A DNA stretch of 64,000 bases from Brucella pituitosa (lineage in GTDB: Bacteria > Pseudomonadota > Alphaproteobacteria > Rhizobiales > Rhizobiaceae): positions 744,001 through 808,000 of the forward strand of contig NZ_PYSY02000001.1 of assembly GCF_003049685.1 (NCBI RefSeq). Reading direction: 5' to 3'. Position numbers and translations under genes: made by a program. Every line of letters begins with the position of its first letter. The stretch's first letter is position 1. Positions 53,601 through 62,240 of this stretch are shown piece by piece. The notes beneath the pieces are model-generated. The model was not told the origin of the DNA, searched no databases, and was given only the letters and a program-made list of their open reading frames with translations.

Positions 53601-54461
53601 TGTCATGCGAAGCCATGGCGCGGTGTCGCGGCTTACGCGTCACCATCCGACGATGGTTTTGCTGAACGCAGCTTGATCGGTGAACGCGCTGTAATGGGTG
53701 AACTGACAAGGCCGCTTATAGGAGCTCCGAGCGGACGTTTGATCGACGGGAATGCGATAGAGCTTGTACTTTACTCAGGCGAACTGGGATCAAAGCCACT
53801 TACTCAGATATTGAACGGGGCCAATACGGCATTTCTAAAATCCCCCAATGGAGAATGGGAAGTTTTTCAGTTTCTCGAAGCAGAAGAGATTGGACAAAAC
53901 CGCTGGCGATTGAGCAGGCTTTTACGCGGACAGCTTGGTACGGAAACAGCAAGCCTCATTGAGAAGCCAGTCGGGACCCCGTTTGTATTGCTTGACGGTG
54001 GGGTGCAGGACATTGGTCTGCTAGCTTCCGAAATCGGGTTTGAGCTGAACTGGCGCATAGGGGCGGCAGGCAAATCGTTCTCGGATGAGTTCTTCGATAC
54101 CGTGAAGGCAGTCGGCGGCTTGCAAGCCCTGAAGCCTTTAAGCCCGGTACATCTTAGGACCGAACAACTCGCCAATGGTGATTTGTCGGTTCACTGGATC
54201 AGGCGTGGGCGGATCGATGCTGATAGCTGGATGGGTGAGGATATTCCGCTTGGGGAAGAGCGTGAAGCCTATCAGGTGGAAATCTGGCAGTCCGATGCAC
54301 TTGTGCGCAGTGCAAAGGTGCAAACCGCGTCCTGGATTTATCCGGTTTCGGAACGTCTTGCTGAACTAGACACAAAAGAATTCCAGATTCGCGTTGCGAT
54401 GGTGAGTGCAAAAACTAGAGCTGGTGATTTCGCTACGCTCGATATTTCAAATATTTTGTGA
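50655..54461 (+). CDS. GTA host-contact megatron protein (TIM barrel, g15)
   Basis: The 1268-residue protein is the largest of the cluster. N-terminal: a glycine-rich hydrophobic segment (AVGGIFGPVGAAIGAGLGAMGGYAID). Middle: GTA TIM-barrel domain (about 230-550; DELQMLCPNLRHVAIVLPWFGNDLRAG, then SDQSVIDAIRDAKARGLKVTLYPFIMMD and WFTELGCPAVDKGPNQPNVF). Then a phage-tail_3/hub segment (about 650-850) and C-terminal beta domains. It recognises the recipient surface and carries glycoside-hydrolase-like folds. Confidence 0.96.
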   Translation: MATIVLQAVGAAVGGIFGPVGAAIGAGLGAMGGYAIDTAIINSTRHMEGARLNGGRLATAEEGAALPFVYGTARLSGTLIWATRFEEKKTTERQGGKGGPKVTSYSYFGNAAYAVAEGEIAGIRRVWADGQELDLTDIDMRIYRGTQEQQPDPLIEAKQGTGNAPAYRGTAYVVFERIPLDVYGNRLPQFQFEVMRPVGKVARDVRAVALIPGSTEFGLSPSPVKDRPFPGESRTINRNARRGRSDWTVAMDELQMLCPNLRHVAIVLPWFGNDLRAGACSIRPGVTHQSTLSSSQTWKVENVTRADAHLISTSGDGAAYGGTPSDQSVIDAIRDAKARGLKVTLYPFIMMDVPADNRLPSPYGGVGQSVYPWRGRITCHPAIGVAGSPDKTAEAGNQVSAFVNGTWGYRRFLNHCANLVVQAGGVDAFLLGSELRGLTSIRDSRENFPFVTYLCALATEMRVKLGSACSITYGADWTEYFGYQAQDGSGDLFFNLDPLWSHSAVDAVGIDNYMPLADWRDSDFDGGNPDRFESPYDLDGLTASVETGEGFDWYYASSEDRVARVRTPISDGLAGKPWVYRYKDIRAWWSNPHYNRIDGTEVAAPTVWVPQSKPIWFTELGCPAVDKGPNQPNVFPDPKSSENATPYFSNGSRADIGMDRFLRAHFKHWPGNNPVSTVYGGSMLDMDRIYLWSWDTRPFPEFPLKGDVWGDTPNWRLGHWLNGRVSGVSLDELIAAILADFELPEADCTAADGHLTGFVISEPSTARGVLEPLMNVFGVHGFEQAGRFVFRSITRAAPALDVAHMLVEPQDGEALNSVLEDQGDLPSVAELYCNDPLRDFQVVGASVRRDTGQGTESLSLSGSMETGQATALAESWMARRYAERRTASFSLPWSEAALHVGDRVRLELLGGGRDYIVSALEDGEVRAVKAVALAPNVVFADKGETPKFPPGKPASDMKPIFHLIDLPLWPSAEAPAGQFRVACHAKPWRGVAAYASPSDDGFAERSLIGERAVMGELTRPLIGAPSGRLIDGNAIELVLYSGELGSKPLTQILNGANTAFLKSPNGEWEVFQFLEAEEIGQNRWRLSRLLRGQLGTETASLIEKPVGTPFVLLDGGVQDIGLLASEIGFELNWRIGAAGKSFSDEFFDTVKAVGGLQALKPLSPVHLRTEQLANGDLSVHWIRRGRIDADSWMGEDIPLGEEREAYQVEIWQSDALVRSAKVQTASWIYPVSERLAELDTKEFQIRVAMVSAKTRAGDFATLDISNIL

Positions 54462-54480
54462 AAATCAGAAAGGAAATCTA

Positions 54481-54687
54481 ATGGCTGAAGATAAGCCTTG
54501 GTATCTGTCTCGTACTGTTTGGGCTGGATTGGTCGCTCTGTTTTTATCGTTGGCTGGCGCTTTTGGCCTTATCAGCGATACGGTCGATCAGGGCGCTTTA
54601 ACTGATGTATTGCTGCAACTTGCGACCGGCATCGCTGGCCTTATTGCTGTTTTTGGTCGCATAGGGGCAACTTCGCGCATTTCATAA
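54481..54687 (+). CDS. Holin-like small membrane protein
   Basis: A 68-residue protein: SRTVWAGLVALFLSLAGAFGLI and ALTDVLLQLATGIAGLIAVFGRIGATSRI form two likely membrane helices, with a charged N-terminus (MAEDKPWYL). This pattern is found in small phage proteins annotated as holins. AAGGAAATC precedes the ATG at 54481, 19 bases after the megatron gene stop. Release of GTA needs lysis, so a holin role is plausible but unproven; no endolysin gene is adjacent. Confidence 0.6.
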   Translation: MAEDKPWYLSRTVWAGLVALFLSLAGAFGLISDTVDQGALTDVLLQLATGIAGLIAVFGRIGATSRIS

Positions 54688-54692
54688 TTTTA

Positions 54693-54795
54693 TAAAGCGT
54701 GATAGCAAAGTTTTGAAAAGTGGCATAGTTCCGGAATGTTGACGGATGTCCCGGATAATATTATGCATAAAAACAATAGTTTAGAATGGCGCCAC
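54693..54795. repeat. Dispersed intergenic repeat, copy 12, at the 3' end of the GTA cluster
   Basis: TAAAGCGTGATAGCAAAG, GAAAAGTGGC, CCGGAATG, then GCATAAAAACAATAG and TTAGAATGGCGCC; a diverged copy. It leads into the feu region. Confidence 0.45.
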
Positions 54796-54902
54796 TCAGG
54801 GTTTTCTGATTGGAGCTGTTTTACAGGCCCAAATTCCTTTGTGCCTATAAGCGGGGACGATTGTTCATGCATCGTTCAGCTGAAAGGCGCTATAAAAGGG
54901 AC

Positions 54903-55202
54903 ATGATGAAACAGAACCCTGCTCTCAAAATTTTCGCGCTTCTGGCCGTTAGCATTGGTCTGTTGCCGGTTGATGCCGGTGCCTTGCCAATAGCGACGCC
55001 CCAGAAGTCTAATCTTCTGGTTGTCGCTGCTGGCGATTGTGCGGCGGTGGGCGAACAAGTGGCTGCCTCACAGGGTGGCCAGTTGGCCAAGGCAACTCCG
55101 ACCACGCAGAATGGCCGCGCCATGTGTGTGATCGTGGTACTTGTCCCCGGCCGCGATGGCGAACGCCCGCGCCGTGTAGAAGTAGCCGTCCCCGCACAGT
55201 AA
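54903..55202 (+). CDS. Small secreted protein upstream of feuP, FeuN candidate
   Basis: A 99-residue protein with a signal peptide (MMKQNPALKIFALLAVSIGLLPVDAGA, cleavage near residue 27) and a short periplasmic part with two Cys (GDCAAVGEQ and RAMCVIVV). It ends 25 bases before feuP, so the three genes are probably one operon. In Sinorhizobium meliloti a small periplasmic protein FeuN encoded beside feuP restrains FeuQ; position, size and export fit, but sequence identity was not checked. A longer start at 54867 is possible. Confidence 0.65.
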   Translation: MMKQNPALKIFALLAVSIGLLPVDAGALPIATPQKSNLLVVAAGDCAAVGEQVAASQGGQLAKATPTTQNGRAMCVIVVLVPGRDGERPRRVEVAVPAQ

Positions 55203-55227
55203 TACACCCCCGCGAGGAGCCTCAAAC

Positions 55228-55917
55228 TTGCGTATCCTGATCGTTGAAGACGACAAGGACCTGAACAGGCAGCTCTCGGATGCGATGGTTGCCACAGGCT
55301 ATGTTGTTGATAGTGCTTTCGATGGCGAAGAGGGCCATCATCTGGGCGATACCGAACCTTACGATGCTGTGATCCTCGATATTGGCCTTCCGCAGATGGA
55401 TGGCATCAGTGTTGTTGAACGCTGGCGCCGCAGTGGCCGCACCATGCCGGTTCTGATGCTGACAGCGCGTGATCGCTGGAGTGATAAGGTTGCGGGTATT
55501 GATGCTGGTGCCGACGATTATGTCGCCAAGCCTTTTCATATCGAAGAGGTTTTGGCTCGATTGCGCGCATTGATCCGTCGAGCTGCCGGCCATGCGTCGT
55601 CGGAACTGGTCTGCGGTTCTCTGCATCTTGATACAAAGACGTCGAAAGCCAGTGTGGATGGCGTTGCGTTGAAACTGACATCCCACGAATATCGCCTGCT
55701 TTCATATCTCATGCATCATATGGACGAGGTTGTTTCGCGGACGGAGCTGGTTGAGCATCTCTATGATCAGGACTTTGACCGTGATTCCAACACGATCGAA
55801 GTTTTCGTTGGTCGTCTGCGCAAAAAGATGGGCGTCGATCTGATCGAAACTGTGCGCGGCATGGGCTATCGCATCCGTTCGGACGGGCAAGATGATACGA
55901 GAGGGAACGGGAACTGA
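55228..55917 (+). CDS. feuP: OmpR-family response regulator
   Basis: The 229-residue regulator has a receiver domain with VEDDKDL, Asp51 in AVILDIGLPQMDG, and Lys in DDYVAKPFH, and a C-terminal winged helix (HEYRLLSYLMHHMDEVVSRTELVEHLYDQDFDRDSNTIEVFVGRLRKKMGVDLIETVRGMGYRI). The start is TTG after GAGGAG. With feuQ and the downstream cyc/ccm genes the order equals Rhizobium feuPQ-cycHJKL; in rhizobia FeuP controls osmoadaptation and cyclic glucan export, and was first linked to iron uptake. In the same operon as the candidate FeuN gene. Confidence 0.92.
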   Translation: MRILIVEDDKDLNRQLSDAMVATGYVVDSAFDGEEGHHLGDTEPYDAVILDIGLPQMDGISVVERWRRSGRTMPVLMLTARDRWSDKVAGIDAGADDYVAKPFHIEEVLARLRALIRRAAGHASSELVCGSLHLDTKTSKASVDGVALKLTSHEYRLLSYLMHHMDEVVSRTELVEHLYDQDFDRDSNTIEVFVGRLRKKMGVDLIETVRGMGYRIRSDGQDDTRGNGN

Positions 55918-55940
55918 AGCTTTTTAGCGTTTTCCCCCCG

Positions 55941-57302
55941 TTGCGTTCACTAGCGATACGCGTTGTCACCCTTTCGACGCTCTGGGTCATTTTAGCGCTC
56001 GTCGTTGTGGCAACGCTTATCAGCACACTTTATGGCGATGCTGCACGCAACAATTTCGAGCGGCTTCTGACTGCGCATTTGTTCAGTCTTGTAGGTGCTG
56101 TCAGCATATCGCCGGACGGCACTCTTCAAGGCCGTCCCGAGCTTGGCGAGCTGCGCTATTCCAGTCCGCTTTCCGGTTGGTATTGGTCTGTTGATCCCGT
56201 TTCTTCAAACATCAATGGCAAGTTGCAATCGCTATCTCTGGTAGGGCGTATTGTGCCTGAGATACCGATAAATCAAGCGCCGTTCGATAGTTCCTTTATG
56301 CGCAGCTATACGCTCCCGGGCTTGAATGGTGAGGAACTCTACATTGTAGAAACCGAAGTCGTTCTTGATAATGACAACCGCGTTGCGCGTTTCCGCGTGA
56401 TGGGAAACCTGAGTGAAGTCATGAGTGAAATCTCGGACTTCCGCAGTAAGCTTGCTCTTTATCTGGCGATTTTCGGGCTTGGCAGTGTCTTCATCAATGC
56501 TGGCATTATTCTCTTTGGTTTGCGTCCACTTGATAAAGTGCGACAGGCTCTGGCTGATATTCGCGAAGGGCGGTCAGCAAAACTCGGTACGTCACTGCCA
56601 CTGGAAATCGCGCCACTGGCAAACGAGATGAATGCTCTTATTGAAAATAACCGTCGTATCGTTGAGCGTTCGCGAACGCAGGTTGGCAATCTTGCTCATT
56701 CTTTGAAAACGCCGTTGTCTGTGCTGACAAATGAAGCGCGGACCATGGGGGGCGAACAGGGGCGAGTTGTTCTAGAGCAGAGTGAAGCCATGCAGGTGCA
56801 GATACAGCATTATCTGCAACGTGCTCGCATCGCTGCTCAACGTGACAGTGTCGTATTCAGAACGCCGGTCACTCCAGTGCTTGAGCGGATGGAGCGAGTG
56901 ACCGCAAAGCTTAATCCTGCTTTCAAAATCACATTCAGAAATGTGTTGCCGGAGGCGGTTTTTGCTGGCGAAAAGGAAGACTTGGAAGAAATTGCCGGTA
57001 ATCTGCTGGAGAATGCGGGCAAATGGGGGCGCAGACAGATTGAGATCGTTTTGCGACCGGCCGCTGATGCGCAACGGCAGTTTGAGATTTTGATAGAGGA
57101 TGACGGTCCGGGCCTTGCTCCGGATAAGATCGAACAAGCACTGAAACGTGGCAACCGTGTCGATGAGACCAAGCCGGGTACGGGGCTTGGATTGGCAATC
57201 GTTCAGGACACCGTCCGGGAATATGGTGGCACCTTGCATTTGGGCAAAAGCAACTGGGGCGGACTGCAGGTGCGCGTTGTGTTGCCGCTGACTGAAGATT
57301 GA
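55941..57302 (+). CDS. feuQ: Sensor histidine kinase FeuQ
   Basis: The 453-residue kinase has two membrane segments (about 8-28 and 172-193) around a periplasmic sensor, then a HAMP-like linker, the H-box VGNLAHSLKTPLSVL with His253, and the ATPase part with NLLENAGKWG, EDDGPGLAPD and KPGTGLGLAIVQDTVREYGG. The start is uncertain: TTG at 55941 has no ribosome-binding site, while a CTG at 55914 overlapping the feuP stop (CTGA) with GAGGGAACGG upstream would add MKLFSVFPP. It phosphorylates FeuP. Confidence 0.9.
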   Translation: MRSLAIRVVTLSTLWVILALVVVATLISTLYGDAARNNFERLLTAHLFSLVGAVSISPDGTLQGRPELGELRYSSPLSGWYWSVDPVSSNINGKLQSLSLVGRIVPEIPINQAPFDSSFMRSYTLPGLNGEELYIVETEVVLDNDNRVARFRVMGNLSEVMSEISDFRSKLALYLAIFGLGSVFINAGIILFGLRPLDKVRQALADIREGRSAKLGTSLPLEIAPLANEMNALIENNRRIVERSRTQVGNLAHSLKTPLSVLTNEARTMGGEQGRVVLEQSEAMQVQIQHYLQRARIAAQRDSVVFRTPVTPVLERMERVTAKLNPAFKITFRNVLPEAVFAGEKEDLEEIAGNLLENAGKWGRRQIEIVLRPAADAQRQFEILIEDDGPGLAPDKIEQALKRGNRVDETKPGTGLGLAIVQDTVREYGGTLHLGKSNWGGLQVRVVLPLTED

Positions 57303-57398
57303 TAGTTGTTTTTGCCACGGGGCGAAGTAGAAGGTTAGACTTATTAGCTGCATCCTACGATAGTATGCATGCTCATTTTTTATGAAGGCCGGTTTGTT

Positions 57399-57845
57399 AT
57401 GATGATGGTATCAAGGTTTTCCGCTCCTTTTCTGGTCGCTTCGATGGCGTTCATGCTTGCTGCCTGTGGAACATCCGGTGGTGGAAAAGGTTTGGGACTG
57501 ACTTCGCTTGGCGGGTCGTCGTCATCAGCAGAAACACGTCCAAATTTGCTGGCACCACTCGGGAACGGGCTTTTGGGCAGTTCGGCAGGGCAGTTGACCG
57601 CAGGTGATCGCAAGAAGGCGCTCGAAGCAGAATATCGTGCGCTTGAATATTCGCCTGCTGGTAAGGTAGTTTCATGGAGTGGCAGTGGATCGACATCTGG
57701 GGATGTAACAGCTGCACAGCCTTATCAGGTGGGTTCCCAGAACTGCCGCCAATATACCCACACTTTTACAATTGCAGATTCAATGCAAACTGCGCGCGGT
57801 ACTGCATGCCGTAATGCGGATGGAAGCTGGACGCCACTGAACTGA
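57399..57845 (+). CDS. Outer-membrane lipoprotein, 17 kDa surface antigen-like
   Basis: The 148-residue protein starts with a lipoprotein signal (SMAFMLAACGTSGGG, lipidated Cys at about residue 23), a Gly/Ser-rich linker, then a domain with ALEYSPAGKVVSWSGSGSTSGDVTA and CRQYTHTFTIADSMQTARGTACRNADGSW, as found in rickettsial 17 kDa antigen and related Rhizobiales proteins. ATG at 57399; the frame continues upstream to 57369. Stands between feuQ and the ccm operon. Structural role in the envelope inferred. Confidence 0.82.
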   Translation: MMMVSRFSAPFLVASMAFMLAACGTSGGGKGLGLTSLGGSSSSAETRPNLLAPLGNGLLGSSAGQLTAGDRKKALEAEYRALEYSPAGKVVSWSGSGSTSGDVTAAQPYQVGSQNCRQYTHTFTIADSMQTARGTACRNADGSWTPLN

Positions 57846-57936
57846 TCGCTGCAGGCCTTTGCGGCGAATTGCCCTAGGCTGCAACTTCCGGCAGGTTAGT
57901 GTTGGTTTTTCCTTCGGCTGAGATTAAGTCTCAGCC

Positions 57937-59070
57937 ATGGAATTCTGGTTGACTGCCGCATTGCTGACTCTTGCAGCTACATTGACTGTTTTGTTACCGC
58001 TGACACGGAACAAGCAGGAATTTTTGGCCCCTGAAAAGAACGATCTGGAAGTGTATCGCGACCAGTTGCGCGAGGTTGAGGCCGACGCTGCGCGCGGCAT
58101 GATCGATACTCCCAGCGCCGAACAGGCTCGTATCGAAATCTCCCGTCGCATTCTGAATGCCGAAAAGGCCAGCGCGGAATCGGCTGCCACTATACGGAAA
58201 GCTCGATCTGGTCGGGTACTGGCTCTCGCAGCTGTACTGGCTGTCCCTTTGATCGCCTGGGGTGTCTACCCGCTTTTCGGAGCTCCTGACACACCGGCGA
58301 TGCCATTGGCGGCGCGCTTGGCGAATAGCCCGCAGAACAGCTCTGTTGATGAACTCATTGCTCGCGCCGAAGCGCATCTTGCACAAAACCCCAATGATGC
58401 GCGCGGATGGGATGTATTGGCGCCAATTTATCTGCGGATTGGTCGCGGTGCTGATGCAGTCAACGCCTACCGTTCAGCGATTCGACTTGAAGGTGAAAAT
58501 TTCCAACGAATTCTAGGTCTTGGTGAAGCATTGATCGGAGTATCCGGTGGGCCGGTCACAGCCGAGGCGGAAGGCTTGTTTGAAAAAGCGGCTACGCTCG
58601 AGCCTGATGACATCCGGCCGCAATATTATCTTGCGCAAGGTGAGATGCAGGATGGCAATGCTGACGGTGCAGTAAAGAGATTGCAGACCGTCCTCGATAA
58701 AGCACCGAAAGATGCGCCTTGGCGCGCACAGGTTGAACAGACAATTGCGCGCATTCGCGGAACTGCTCCGCAGGCCCCTGCGAACGGTCCTACAACCGAG
58801 GATGTAGACGCTGCAGCTTCCATGAGCCCTGAAGATCGTCAGGCCATGGTTGAAGGTATGGTTCAACGTTTGGACGAAAGTCTTCGCGAAAATGGCGGGG
58901 ATATTGATAGCTGGAAGCGCCTGGTGCGCTCCTATATGATCCTTAATCGTCGAGATGATGCACTTGATGCGCTGAAACGTGGAGTTGCGGCGCTGGATGG
59001 TGAAAAACGGGCTGAGCTGACAGGCTTTGCCGCAGGGTTGGGTTTGGAAGCAGGGAGCGCAACACAATGA
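57937..59070 (+). CDS. ccmI: Cytochrome c biogenesis protein CcmI (CycH)
   Basis: The 377-residue protein has an N-terminal membrane segment, a coiled-coil stretch ([32 protein letters not shown]), a second segment ([20 protein letters not shown]) and a periplasmic TPR domain ([48 protein letters not shown]). It binds apocytochrome c and hands it to CcmF/CcmH. First gene of ccmI-ccmE-ccmF-ccmH; overlap ATGA with ccmE. Confidence 0.94.
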   Translation: MEFWLTAALLTLAATLTVLLPLTRNKQEFLAPEKNDLEVYRDQLREVEADAARGMIDTPSAEQARIEISRRILNAEKASAESAATIRKARSGRVLALAAVLAVPLIAWGVYPLFGAPDTPAMPLAARLANSPQNSSVDELIARAEAHLAQNPNDARGWDVLAPIYLRIGRGADAVNAYRSAIRLEGENFQRILGLGEALIGVSGGPVTAEAEGLFEKAATLEPDDIRPQYYLAQGEMQDGNADGAVKRLQTVLDKAPKDAPWRAQVEQTIARIRGTAPQAPANGPTTEDVDAAASMSPEDRQAMVEGMVQRLDESLRENGGDIDSWKRLVRSYMILNRRDDALDALKRGVAALDGEKRAELTGFAAGLGLEAGSATQ

Positions 59071-59564
59071 GTGCGACTGCAGAAAGCAACGGGCGCAATA
59101 CGAAGCCAAAGGACAGTTTAGCCCGCACAGTCAGTCAGAGAAAGCGCAAGCGTCTGATGTTGATCGGCGGTGCGTTGACCGTTCTCGCTGTCGCGGTTGG
59201 CCTCATGCTTATGGCTTTTAATCAGGATATTCGATTTTTCCGAACACCTGCCGATTTGACTGAACAGGAAATCACCTCCGGTGCCCGGTTCCGTTTGGGT
59301 GGCCTTGTTGAAGAAGGCTCTGTGATGCGTGAAGGCAGTGAACTGCGCTTTACTGTCACCGACACAATCAAGACGGTCAAAGTTGTCTTCGAGGGTATTG
59401 CTCCAGATCTTTTCCGTGAGGGACAAGGTGTCGTTGCGGAAGGTCGCTTTGGTTCTGACGGCGTGTTTCGAGCTGATAATGTGCTCGCCAAACACGATGA
59501 AAATTATGTTCCGAAAGACCTCGCCGACAGTCTGAAGAAAAAGGGCGTTTGGGAAGGTCAATGA
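59067..59564 (+). CDS. ccmE: Haem chaperone CcmE (CycJ)
   Basis: The 165-residue protein has a membrane anchor ([19 protein letters not shown]) and an OB-fold periplasmic domain: [28 protein letters not shown] and [13 protein letters not shown] with the haem-linking His143 and Tyr147. It carries haem from CcmABCD (not in this window) to CcmF. ATGA overlap with ccmI. Confidence 0.96.
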   Translation: MSATAESNGRNTKPKDSLARTVSQRKRKRLMLIGGALTVLAVAVGLMLMAFNQDIRFFRTPADLTEQEITSGARFRLGGLVEEGSVMREGSELRFTVTDTIKTVKVVFEGIAPDLFREGQGVVAEGRFGSDGVFRADNVLAKHDENYVPKDLADSLKKKGVWEGQ

Positions 59565-59607
59565 TGAGTATCGGGCCAATAATCGGAATTGGAACTGGAA
59601 AAAGCTT

Positions 59608-61599
59608 ATGAATGTCGAGATTGGTCATTTCGCGCTTGTTCTGGCACTGGCCCTCTCAGTGGTTCAGTCTGTTGCACCCGTTGTAGGCGCGCAGCGTAGA
59701 GACATGCAGCTGATGGGCGTGGCAGTACCAACTGCACTGGCCGTCTTTGCGCTGATTGCCTTCTCTTTCGTGGTTCTGACCTTCGCCTATGTCGTCTCTG
59801 ATTTTTCCGTCCTCAATGTGGTTGAAAACTCTCATTCACAAAAGCCGATGCTTTATAAAATTACCGGCGTTTGGGGCAATCATGAAGGCTCCATGTTGCT
59901 GTGGGTACTGATCCTCAGTTTCTTCAGTGCGCTGGTTGCAGCTTTTTCCGGCAATCTGCCGGAAACCCTGCGTGCGAATGTCCTTGGCGTTCAGGGCTGG
60001 ATTGGAACCGCCTTTCTGGCCTTCATCATTTTCACATCCAATCCATTCACACGCATCATTCCGGCACCGATTGAAGGCGGCGATCTGAACCCTATCCTTC
60101 AGGATATCGGCCTCGCGATCCATCCACCGTTGCTCTATCTCGGCTATGTCGGCTTTTCTGTATGCTTTTCCTTTGCCGTAGCTGCTCTGATTGAAGGCCG
60201 TATTGATGCGGCGTGGGCGCGTTGGGTTCGCCCCTGGGCGCTGGTCGCCTGGATGTTCCTGACCGGCGGCATCGCAATGGGCTCTTACTGGGCCTATTAC
60301 GAGCTCGGCTGGGGCGGTTGGTGGTTTTGGGATCCGGTCGAAAATGCGTCCTTCATGCCATGGCTTGTCGGAACGGCGCTGCTGCATTCGGCCATTGTCA
60401 TGGAAAAGCGATCCGCCCTCAAAATCTGGACAGTGCTGCTCGCGATCCTGACCTTCTCACTATCGCTTTTGGGAACCTTCCTTGTGCGTTCCGGTGTGCT
60501 GACGTCAGTGCATAGTTTCGCGACTGATCCGGGGCGGGGCCTTTTCATTCTCGCTATTCTTGCCATCTTTATCGGTGGTTCGCTGTCGCTTTTTGCTCTG
60601 CGTGTTCAGAGCTTGTCTTCGGGCGGACTGTTTCAGCCGATCTCGCGCGAAGGTGCGCTGGTCTTCAACAATCTCTTCCTCACAACTGCTGCTGCGACCG
60701 TTCTTATTGGCACACTCTATCCGCTGTTGCTGGAAGTGTTGACTGGCGACAAGATTTCGGTCGGAGCTCCCTTCTTCAACATGACCTTCGGGCCATTGAT
60801 GATCCCGCTGCTGTTCGCTGTGCCTTTCGGTCCGCTGCTCGCCTGGAAGCGCGGGGACCTGTACGGCGTTGCGCAACGGCTGATGACAGCATTCGCATTG
60901 TCGCTCATTACGGTCGGTATCGTGATTTGGCGCAGCGAGGCTCACTCAGTCCTTGCAGCTCTCGGCATTGGTCTTGCTGTATGGCTGATTCTCGGTAGCC
61001 TGACTGACCTCTGGTTGAAGGCCGGTATTGGCAAGGTTTCCGCGAGCAAAGCATTTTCGCGCTTTAAAGGATTGCCACGTTCAGTGTTCGGAACAGCTCT
61101 TGCGCATATTGGCCTGGGCGTAACTCTGCTCGGTATTATAAGCGTCACCACCTATGGTACCGAAAGTGTATTGCTGATGCGTCCGGGCGATACGACAAAG
61201 GTCGCGAATTATTCGCTGCGCTTTGAAGGTCTGCGTCCTTTGACCGGTTCGAATTTCACTGAAAACCGCGGTACGTTTACGCTGCTGGATTCGTCAAATC
61301 GCGATCTGGGCCTGATCGAGCCATCCAAGAGGTTTTTCCCGGCCCGTCAGATGCCGACCACTGAATCAGGCATCCGGACTCTGTGGTTCAGTCAGGTTTA
61401 TGTGGCTCTGGGTGACGAACCTGGCAATGGTTCCATTGTCGTGCGCGTTTGGTGGAAGCCGGATGTCACACTGATCTGGTACGGTGCGCTGATCATGATG
61501 GTGGGAGCTATCTTCTCGCTCGCAGATCGCCGCCTGCGTGTTGGCGCTCCATCAAAGACGCGCAAGTCCGCGTCGAAGGAAGCGGAGGCAACAGCATGA
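59608..61599 (+). CDS. ccmF: Haem lyase subunit CcmF (CycK)
   Basis: The 663-residue protein has about 13-15 membrane segments and the tryptophan-rich WWD domain [20 protein letters not shown], along with [17 protein letters not shown] and [50 protein letters not shown]. It ligates haem to apocytochrome c. Strong family match and length. Coupled with ccmH (ATGA). Confidence 0.97.
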   Translation: MNVEIGHFALVLALALSVVQSVAPVVGAQRRDMQLMGVAVPTALAVFALIAFSFVVLTFAYVVSDFSVLNVVENSHSQKPMLYKITGVWGNHEGSMLLWVLILSFFSALVAAFSGNLPETLRANVLGVQGWIGTAFLAFIIFTSNPFTRIIPAPIEGGDLNPILQDIGLAIHPPLLYLGYVGFSVCFSFAVAALIEGRIDAAWARWVRPWALVAWMFLTGGIAMGSYWAYYELGWGGWWFWDPVENASFMPWLVGTALLHSAIVMEKRSALKIWTVLLAILTFSLSLLGTFLVRSGVLTSVHSFATDPGRGLFILAILAIFIGGSLSLFALRVQSLSSGGLFQPISREGALVFNNLFLTTAAATVLIGTLYPLLLEVLTGDKISVGAPFFNMTFGPLMIPLLFAVPFGPLLAWKRGDLYGVAQRLMTAFALSLITVGIVIWRSEAHSVLAALGIGLAVWLILGSLTDLWLKAGIGKVSASKAFSRFKGLPRSVFGTALAHIGLGVTLLGIISVTTYGTESVLLMRPGDTTKVANYSLRFEGLRPLTGSNFTENRGTFTLLDSSNRDLGLIEPSKRFFPARQMPTTESGIRTLWFSQVYVALGDEPGNGSIVVRVWWKPDVTLIWYGALIMMVGAIFSLADRRLRVGAPSKTRKSASKEAEATA

Positions 61600-62072
61600 G
61601 GATAGGCAAACGTCTTTCCCTGCTTCTTCTCGGATTGTCGCTGGTCTTTAGCGGATCAGCCGCTTTGGCTGTCAATCCGGACGAGGTGCTCGCCGATCCT
61701 CAGCTTGAAAAACGTGCGCGCGAGATATCTGCGGAACTTCGCTGCATGGTATGTCAGAACGAATCTATTGACGATTCCAATGCGGAACTGGCGCGCGACC
61801 TGCGTGTTCTCGTGCGTGAACGCCTGACTTCTGGCGATTCTGATAAGCAGGTTATGGACTTTGTCGTAGATCGTTATGGCGAATTCGTCCTGCTTAAACC
61901 CCGGTTCAATGCACAGACAGCACTCCTTTGGGGTTTTCCGGTGCTGATTCTTTTGATTGGTGGGGTTGCTTTGGCCATTGCGTTCCGTCGGCGCAACACG
62001 GCAGCTGAAGTCCAAAAGCCGTTGTCGGAACGAGAAAAAGCCGAGCTTTCCAGGCTTCTCGACGATAAGTAA
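61596..62072 (+). CDS. ccmH: Cytochrome c biogenesis protein CcmH (CycL)
   Basis: The 158-residue protein has a signal anchor, the thiol motif [23 protein letters not shown] with Cys50 and Cys53, and a C-terminal membrane segment ([21 protein letters not shown]). It reduces the apocytochrome disulphide ahead of haem attachment. Short form without the TPR part, which is supplied by CcmI. It ends 168 bases before degP. Confidence 0.96.
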   Translation: MRIGKRLSLLLLGLSLVFSGSAALAVNPDEVLADPQLEKRAREISAELRCMVCQNESIDDSNAELARDLRVLVRERLTSGDSDKQVMDFVVDRYGEFVLLKPRFNAQTALLWGFPVLILLIGGVALAIAFRRRNTAAEVQKPLSEREKAELSRLLDDK

Positions 62073-62240
62073 GCCAGTATTCGGTTCTGATTTTCTTCTC
62101 AAACCTTACAAAACTTTCATCTTCCGGAAATTGAGCGGTAAGGTAGCCCGAACTATCTTGAGCTCTATAAAGGATTACAGGACCAGATTTGCCTTGGTGG
62201 GAATTCTTGGTCCGGGATTGCTGCTCGTAAGGAGAGACAG

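Noticed and set aside
40077-54687. Temperate prophage interpretation of the phage-like genes
   Set aside because: No integrase, repressor, replication or attachment sites; gene content and order are those of a GTA.
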